Source: Botryosphaeria dothidea (Eukaryota; Ascomycota; Dothideomycetes; Botryosphaeriales; Botryosphaeriaceae). Taken from it: a stretch of DNA of 64,000 nucleotides. The position numbers and the translations under genes are program-made. Below the pieces are notes generated by a model. It worked only from the letters and a program-made list of their open reading frames with translations, made no database searches and was not told the origin of the DNA. Each line of letters starts with the position of its first letter. The first letter of the stretch is position 1. The stretch covers positions 1,612,001 through 1,676,000 of the forward strand of contig WWBZ02000040.1 in NCBI GenBank assembly GCA_011503125.2, read 5' to 3'. Shown here piece by piece: positions 57,197-64,000 of this stretch.

Positions 57197-59332
57197 CTAC
57201 TCATCCCACCACTGCCCAGACTTAGCCGTCCACCTGTATTCCGCATACGCTTCGCCCAGGTCAGGGTACTTCTTCTCCAGGAGGCGAAAGCCCACTTCTT
57301 TAGGCAGTCCGTAATCTCCATTCTTCAGCCGCATCCTGATGGTCCTGAGGACATTGACGGGGTCCTTCTGCTGCTCCCGGTGCAGCGAAAAGATGCGTGA
57401 CAGCGGCAGCACGCGAGACCGACGAATCTCGGTCTTCTCGACCTTTTCAACCACCTTGGTATGAGCATCACCCTGGGCCCGGACATCGCGGTCGAGGTCT
57501 ATGTCAAGCTACTTGTGGTAGTACTCAAGTGTCGTCTCCGGCACATCGATCATTCGCAGAAAAGGATCGAAACCCATCGCCGGGTCGTACGCGTGTTGCT
57601 CGACCACCGGCATCATGCTGCCCTGCGTCAAGGCTCTCGTGTGCGCGAAACGGAGCATGCTCGTCGCAACCTCGACCCAGGCAATCACCTCGTCGGCGTC
57701 GATGGTCCCGCGGTGCTGCCGGAATTCAATGGTTCCTAAGCAGCTCCTCTTCAATAGGCCATTGTAACCGACATCAAAGTTCATCAAGTTGTAGGCCTGT
57801 GACCGCTTATACGTGAACTGCCTATTGTCGATATCGAGGTGTGTCTGGATGTAGTCTTCGATGTACTGACACCGTTCAATTACAGTCGTCCCATATGCGC
57901 GTCCTACGATGGCCTCGGCTTCAGGCTCGTCGGTGGGGCTTGAACGAGTATCCATCTGCTCGCTGTCCACCTCACTAGCAGTGCGTGGACTAGAGCTTCC
58001 AGTAACAACCCTGGGAGGAGGACTCCTGGGCAACATCATGGCCAGGGCTCCAACCTCGTTGTACACGTTCTGAATATAAGTAACACGAGTGCGCTGGCCA
58101 GTCTCATCCTCCCGAGAGTATTCCATGGCGATCTCGGGCCTGTAGAAGTAGGCCAAGGGACTCCAATGTGAAAGGGCATTTTCGAGGGTCGCAGCAACCA
58201 GGACAGCGACCTTGAAAGCGAGCCTCTCGCCACCCTCGCGAGCGTCCTGAAGCGCCTTTAGCTTCTGATCCCTCCACTGTGGATCGAAAATTCTAGCTTT
58301 GACATCATCGAACGACTTCGGGTTGTTAGTAGAGTAAGCTTCCACAGTGTCGAGTGCATCCGCCACGATTCCCGGCGAAACCCTTGTGAGTTCTTCAGTA
58401 GGTATCTCCGGGAGAGATCCGTCATCACTGCTAACATGTTCTAGAGACGGTACCTCTCCATTGGCCTCCTTCGTCGAATCCATGAAGTCCTCAAAGAAAG
58501 TCAGCGGTTTCGGCTCCTTGCCATTCCGAGTCTTGTAAAAGCGCGACGGCGGCGTGCAATACTCACCCCGACAATCAATCCTCGACGTCGCATGCAGCTC
58601 GTCCGTAATACGCTCGAACCCCGTCGCCAGCTGCATGAAGTTCTTCAACGACCGCAGCGGCAGCATGTACTTCACCACCCGCGGCTCCTCGCCCACCAGC
58701 TCCCCCAGACCCACATGCACATGCATCCCCGCCATCTGTGGCACGTACAGGCGATAGCAGTCGCTCTCTCCCCGATCATCAAACGCCCGCCGCAGCACCT
58801 CCAGCACCTTCGCGATCTTCCCGCGCCAGTCGTCCCGGTCGTACGAGTACACCGGGCTCATGAGCTCAAGCCCATACAACCCGTACTCGTCGGACGGCGG
58901 GTGCATGCTCTCGTACGGCGCTTCGACCCTGCAAGCGCAGATCGACTCGTCTTCATCGACCAGCCACTTGGCGTGCCGCGCGCGGTGCTCCTGCTGCGGC
59001 GCCTCGTCCGGCGGCAGGTACACCGGCACGCCCGCGCGCCGCAGCGCGCCGATGGCCATGCGCACGGGGCTCGCCTCGCCGGGGCGCTCGCTCCAGTGGA
59101 GCTCGCTGGCGTCGACGAAGTGGTCGGTGTCGGTGTCGGATCCTGGAGACCAGGGCGACAGGGACTGGGCTATTGGCGACCAGGAGTGCGTGGGCGTGTG
59201 GCTGCGCCAGCCGGGCGCGACGCCGTAGTCGGCGGCGGCACGCTGCTTGTCGTATACGAGGTACATTTCGAGCTCTACGCCGAGGGTTATTGGAAGGCGG
59301 ACGGAGGGATCGGCTAGGGAGGGGTGGCTTAC
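57197..59332 (-). CDS. Putative amidoligase (Amidoligase_2), frame interrupted by TAG
   Basis: The main uninterrupted frame runs from the ATG at 59266 to TAG 57511-57509 (585 aa). It carries amidoligase marks: MAGMHVHVGLG with the HxH pair (near 58725-58700) and TIEFRQHRGTIDADEV (near 57700). These ATP-dependent carboxylate-amine ligases have a glutamine-synthetase-like fold; the fungal substrates are unknown. Two oddities exist. Upstream of 59266 the same frame reads LPITLGVELEMYLVYD, containing the family's first-strand GxExE motif, but has no ATG before TAG 59335-59333. Downstream of the 57509 TAG the same frame stays coding-like for 103 codons (LDIDLDRDVRAQGDAHTKVV onwards) to TAG 57199-57197. 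No canonical intron removes either TAG in phase. The gene may be a nonsense allele, or use splicing or readthrough I cannot confirm. Confidence 0.65.
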
Positions 59333-59923
59333 CTAATTGTTGCGGAAGGAGGAGATGGGGATGCGGCTCTGGAGCGTTTCGTGGGGCATGTTCGGTGCTG
59401 GCTGGTGGAGATTTCGGTAAGTGTTGGTGATGAGTGTTCTCGTGTTGCCTGCGAGATCCTCCTTGGGACACCGATGTTTTCGTGAACGCGTACAAAGATC
59501 AGAAAAGGACTGTCTGGCTTTGCCTTCGAAGCCTGCTTCCAAATTTTGGAGTTACGAACGTACGCTTACGACCTGTGAAAAATCAATAATGTGCTGAGGT
59601 CGTCAAGTCCTCGATTCTCTATATGAGTTTTGCTGCCCCACATTGTTGAAAAGAGGCACAAGACGACCTCAACGGCTTGCATATTTGTTCTTTGTGTGGC
59701 TCGGTGAGCTATTTCTATTTCCTTGTTCTTTCTCGAACAATGTCCTTGTTTCCCATTTCCTCTACTTAACTCGCTGTCTTCCCCATGCCCAACAAAAATC
59801 TCGCAACAACGCATCACGGCTCCGGCAGCCCAGCTATATAAGTGCATCGAATCTCCTACCGTCTCTTACTAGTATCTTTAGAAACAAACCGGACAGCAAA
59901 TCAAGAAGATATCCTCACTTACC
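59333..59923. promoter_or_regulatory. Divergent region, amidoligase / Cys-rich small gene
   Basis: About 590 bp. Adjoining the amidoligase it contains, in the same frame, MPHETLQSRIPISSFRNN ended by the TAG at 59335-59333, which is a possible original N-terminus. The right half carries the TATA box of the small plus-strand gene. Confidence 0.4.
59834..59842 (+). promoter_or_regulatory. TATA box of the Cys-rich small gene
   Basis: CTATATAAG lies 90 bp upstream of the ATG at 59924, an ordinary spacing for a fungal TATA promoter. TATA-type promoters usually mark regulated genes. Confidence 0.55.
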
Positions 59924-60130
59924 ATGCCCTTCGGTTCTCTTCTCCGCAGCCTCTTCGGCGACAGTCGGTCCTGCACCGTGTCTGAGTGCTCTGAAGGAGC
60001 CATCAGGTGGACGTGCTGCGGCTGTGGCAAGAAGAACGACACAGATTACGATTGGCAGCTGCTCTGCGCACGCTGCGGGCACGACTACGAACTGTGCTTT
60101 GCCGCGGCGCAGATGAGGAACTTGAGGTAA
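59924..60130 (+). CDS. Small Cys-rich zinc-ribbon-like protein (68 aa)
   Basis: A 68-codon frame with ATG in an ACCATG context, preceded by a TATA box. The protein starts MPFGSLLRSLFGDSRSC and has Cys at 31, 32, 34, 48, 51 and 58 plus His53 (WTCCGCGKKN ... LLCARCGHDYELC), an arrangement like a small zinc ribbon. I believe short proteins with this W-x-C-x2-C ... C-x2-C-x-H spacing recur in Dothideomycetes, but I know no function. The final codons read TTG AGG TAA GTG, so AG|GTAAGT forms a strong splice donor exactly at the stop. A longer spliced protein is possible, though I found no convincing next exon. Confidence 0.6.
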   Translation: MPFGSLLRSLFGDSRSCTVSECSEGAIRWTCCGCGKKNDTDYDWQLLCARCGHDYELCFAAAQMRNLR

Positions 60131-63100
60131 GTGGCGGTTGATGCGCGCGTGGTATTGACACGGAGGAGGTAAGCTTCCATCTTTCGTTTCCCTTTGTTGC
60201 TCTGCATGCCCTTGGGAGTCTCGTTCTAGCATTCTTAAATCCAAGATCATGTTATATTCCATTAAGGTGTGTTTCAGTCTCGTGAATATTTTCTTGAGTC
60301 CCCAGGTTGGACACGGGACCCCTTCGCCACTCCATCTTAATTCTCAATATTATCAGGCAGGGCCACAAGTGCGCTCGTATCATAGGATCCACCTGAGTGA
60401 TATAGGGAGTCGATCTTAAGCTCGGTAGAGAGAGGCGAGGGGCTCGTTTAGACAGCGGATCGGCCGCACAGCTTGGCAGAGAATGGATACTCTTATCTGT
60501 CAATGATCTCAATTTGCAAGAGGAGATGTAGGTGAAAAGCAGTTTGCCAAAATATAAGACTAGCTTTTTATTTTTACGTAGGGGCGCTGTAGCCGACGGG
60601 CTGAGCCGAATGCGACATTCTCATAGATAAGCCAGACAAAGCAAGGCTGCTATACGGGGCTGAAGTATTCGCCCGGATGAATAGTTCAAACCCCTATAAG
60701 GTTGCATTTGTTGAAGGCCACTACTATTACCTGTCTGCTGTAGCATTTTAGTGCGGTCGTGGAGAGCATAATCCAGGCCAGCCGCGCATGACAGGTAGAA
60801 GCCAAGGATGCAGTGTTTGTACTACCCACGCCGGCAACCCCCTGTCTCAAGGAAAGGGCGTCTGCGCCAGATGCACCATCATGCAGGCATCCGTCTGGCA
60901 AACTGTGCGGAGTCGCAAGACCCGCAGAAAAAAACGGCTTGCGATGATCGTTCGTCTGGGGAAATGGGAACGGGGAAAATGCATGTCGTAGGACGCTGCT
61001 ATCGCTTTGCCAATTGCGTACTTCGCGCGTGACCTACATTTCTTGAATATAGAGTTTCCTTGAGTCTCGGATACTTTTTGGGTCTTATCGAGCGGGGAGC
61101 TGGCTCACTCGCCGGACGGGTCGATCACGGGTTGCGGGAGCGGAGCGGGAAAGGAACGGAGACGTGGTTGGGCGATGACCGAGAAGCGGTAGTATATGGT
61201 CAGCAGAACAGCGCAGCCAAACGCATCTGGAAGATCATCCATCCCCCCTTCCCGTGGGTTGAACACGGTGAACCGGGCGAGAAAAAGAAGAATATGCGGC
61301 GAGACCAACCCTGCAGCAAAGGGTATCGGGCAGCAGATCTCGAGACCGAATGTTGGTTGGATCCACATGCAGGCCGGCTGCATGCATTGCAGACAGACAG
61401 CACCACGTTACACGAGGATAGGCCGCAGCAACGCTTGCATGGGTGGGACGTTGGGTATTGCGTTTTATCTGGGGCGATGAGAGATGGAAAAGGAAGAGAG
61501 ACGCAATTTACTGCTGTGTACAGCCTTGTTCTCCGACGCATGTCTCATCCTGCTGCTGGGCCAATCAAATGACGTGATTTAGGGGAGTCCACCGGGCGAG
61601 AGAGTGGAAATGGGCAAGCTGTCGGCAAATCCGATAGGGAGTTTAGGTACTGACTCCGCATGTAGAAATATCTCGAAATTCTCGCAGCGTCTCGTATGTT
61701 AAAGAGTGATGTTCGCTTTTCCGCCGCAACGGTCCGAACGGCTCGAGTCGGAGAATGCCTTTTTCCTTTTCGCCTTCGTGTTTGAATGTAGCATTTTCTG
61801 TGGAGAAGCTGGGGACGGGCTTCTCATTCGTTGCCCCTTCGTACGACGATCCTCACGAGGTCAGGAGGGACAATAGGGCTCAGTGGAACAAGGGCAAAAA
61901 AAAGGGTTCCCGTTGTGATGTCTCACAGCGCACAAAGAAAGGGAGCAGGCAGGCGGCTCTTTCATCAAAAATGTTTTACAGGAGCGTAGCACGAGAGAAA
62001 CGAAATGAGGGAGAGCGCCAAGCCACAGCGAACGAGCCACTGACACATGCAGAAGCGACTTGAAACGATGCGCTCGAATTTCGAGTTCGGGTGGCTGGGG
62101 CGGATAGGGAAGGCACAGGTGCTAAAAATTGCGGTGGTGGGGTGTCGAGCAGCAGCAGAAAACGAGATGAAGAGGTGCCTGCGACGATCTTGAATCGCCG
62201 ATGATGGGCAGCGATAGTTACAGTTACTTACCGCCGCCGCCAGACGAGCAAAAGCCGTCGTGGGCCGCAGCTGCCGTCGCCCGGATGACGGCCTGCCTTG
62301 CAGCATACAAGCAGCAGCAAGATTGCCAGCTCGTCAAGGATCCCGGTAGCCCTCCCAAGCTCCGCCGGCAAGCTCAGCGAAGACAAGACGGCTCTTATCA
62401 TGCCCCTTCTCAACAAGCGTCTCGAGGCCGTGCTGAGCGCCAACACAAGCCAGCCAACTAGCTGCTAGTCCTATCGAGCGGCGGCGTCAACCAACGGTGC
62501 GAGCACCGAACGGGCGACTCGGCAGCAGAGACAAACAAGAAAGAAAAGAATGCGGTGACGCCACAAACCAAGGCCCCCGCGGCGCACTGAACCACCACCA
62601 GCCCCATCCAACAGCCGTCATGACGATGACCTGACGAGAGGTCAGCTGGCAAAGGCACGGAACGAGCATCCCATCTGCCGCATTCCGGGCACCACCGCCG
62701 CTTTCTCCGTTCCCCATCGCAGCTGAGAGAGGGAACAAGGCAGGTCCCGCAGGGTAAGTTGCGCGGCCTTGTGGCTGGGATCATCCGCGGACGGACACAC
62801 GCGGAGCCCTGGCCCCCCCGTTTTCATCATATTCCCTACTATTCCTCGGACAGCCTGCCAAGGAACTAGATGGTCCGAGCGTTGAGATAACGCGCAATTG
62901 ACGGGCGTTGATCTCTTTGTCAGGATTGACTCAGAAATACAGCCAGTTCTCAACACCCGGGGTCGAGTAATACACCTCCCACCCCGGTCGGCTCCCCTCC
63001 TGGGCAGGTACGCAGGCGTGCCCCACCATTGGCTGGTGACGCGCTCCAGCCTTGCATAAACTTTGAGCGTTTGCCCAGCACGGTCGACGCGTCTTTCCAA

Positions 63101-64000
63101 CAACGATCTGGCCCGCCAACAAAGAAAAGAAATAAAGCGCTTCGACGCGCACCGCGCTGCGCTCTGTCCCCTCCCTTGCCCAGCAATCCACGCATCGTCA
63201 CTCAGCGCAGCCGTCGAAAGGAACGACCAACACAGATCCCGTCGAAAAGAAGCGGGGTCAGGCCGGAACGGAAGCGATTCACAATGCATGTGCACCGAGC
63301 TCGACTCTCTCGCGCGCCGGCGCGCGCACGTACCTCAAGCAACCGCGTGATGGGTGGGCAGGAGCTTCCTCCTCTCGCATTCCCCATTGCACCAATGATG
63401 ACGCCTCATTTTGTGCTTGGGGTATACCGTCTTGGGTATGACGTGACTCCCCACATGGCTTGCCTGATGGACCCAGGTGTGTCGGGGCGTGACCATGCGA
63501 ATATATAGCAATAGTGTTTCACGTCTTAATCTGTCGCCCTTCTGGTGGTTGACGGATATTTTCCCCGGCTTTTTTCTGTGCGTTGGCTGGAATGCTGAAA
63601 CACAAAAAAAGGTGGTTTGGTTGCACAGCAGCGGGCGGCAGAGAAACAGGACCTGTCAGACCGACTGGTCGTCAGGCGCGCGCGCAGGGGCAAAGCAGGC
63701 AGGTCCAGGTCCAGGCTGCTGGCCAGGCAAAACGCGGCAGTCGTCGTGGTAGCCCGGCGGTGGCTGTCGCTTACTATCTGCATGCATCACGCCGCGCGTG
63801 TCAGCTACCTTCGTTCCAGCCCGTCCTGCACCGATCCCGCGCTTGTTCACCGTTCTACCAAGCCCCCCAGCCTCGCAAAACGGGTGGTTGCGCCCGACGA
63901 CTGGTTGCTAGGGCGCGCTGTGCGTTCTGTGTCCTCTCCAGCCATCCCAAGCTCCTGGTGACGAACAGATGTGCAGCCGATGTGCGTGCCGGCCTGAGGC
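60131..64000. other. Long intergenic stretch, no convincing gene
   Basis: 3.9 kb with only short or compositionally random frames. The longest minus-strand frame (62642-63295, 217 codons) is Arg/Cys/Ser-rich without coding bias or motif. A plus-strand 86-codon frame at 62201-62461 (MMGSDSYSYLPPPPDEQK start) is the least bad candidate but is unsupported. The right part is GC-rich and may be the 5' region of a gene beyond the window. Confidence 0.5.

Noticed and set aside
62642..63295. 217-codon minus-strand frame near the right edge
   Set aside because: No coding bias, no motif, no splice context and a random-looking Arg/Cys/Ser composition.

Overview
The window is nuclear DNA of a filamentous ascomycete (Pezizomycotina; Dothideomycetes is my guess, not proven). 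Genes carry short spliceosomal introns (49-63 nt, GTAAGT/GTATGT-type donors, CTAAC/CTGAC-like branch sites, YAG acceptors), lie on both strands with short spacers, and include filamentous-fungal families such as an ApsB/Mto1 microtubule organiser, a Bck1-type MAPKKK, a NACHT-ankyrin NLR and a fungal amidoligase. There are no bacterial operons, CRISPR arrays or convincing tRNA/rRNA genes.

Layout. 0-2.3 kb: 3' part of a Ser-rich hypothetical gene. 2.4-4.5 kb (-): MON1, the Rab7 exchange-factor subunit. 5.5-10.7 kb (+): BCK1 cell-wall-integrity MAPKKK. 11.6-12.05 kb (-): probable three-exon small membrane-protein gene. 13.2-15.2 kb (+): hypothetical gene with two apparent homopolymer frameshifts. 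15.3-20.5 kb (-): HeLo-like/NACHT/ankyrin/ZZ-finger NLR broken by a stop and a frameshift. 21.5-26.0 kb (-): MTO1/apsB. 26.8-28.1 kb (-) and 28.3-30.8 kb (+): RPA34 and GRC3, head to head. 31.25-31.57 kb: truncated coding fragment. 31.8-33.9 kb (-): CCCH/FG nucleoporin of the Nup42/Amo1 type. 34.6-35.0 kb and 35.0-37.4 kb (+): a 92-aa membrane protein followed after 20 nt by GPI1. 37.4-40.3 kb: AT-rich gene-free block with repeat remnants. 40.35-42.1 kb (-): protein disulfide isomerase with HDEL. 42.65-45.2 kb (-): ATG22 vacuolar amino-acid effluxer. 47.3-50.5 kb (+): MED14. 52.5-53.2 kb (-): 2EXR/F-box-like hypothetical protein. 54.7-56.6 kb (-): GH47 alpha-1,2-mannosidase. 57.2-59.3 kb (-): amidoligase interrupted by in-frame TAG codons. 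59.9-60.1 kb (+): 68-aa Cys-rich protein. 60.1-64.0 kb: no convincing gene.

How they fit. Most genes are housekeeping: secretory pathway and wall (PDI, GH47, GPI1, BCK1), vacuole/autophagy (MON1, ATG22), Pol I and rRNA processing (RPA34, GRC3), transcription (MED14), mRNA export (Nup42-like) and microtubules (MTO1). The accessory part is the NLR, the amidoligase and the repeat-bearing spacers, where nearly all coding lesions are found. In-frame TAG codons occur three times in otherwise open frames (NLR once, amidoligase region twice), each one transition from CAG. Frameshifts occur in the NLR and the gene next to it. Repeat-induced point mutation could explain the stops but not the frameshifts. 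Ordinary decay, assembly error or readthrough are the alternatives, and sequence alone cannot choose.

Exon boundaries were worked out by hand from frame, splice signals and family similarity. Nothing was searched against a database.
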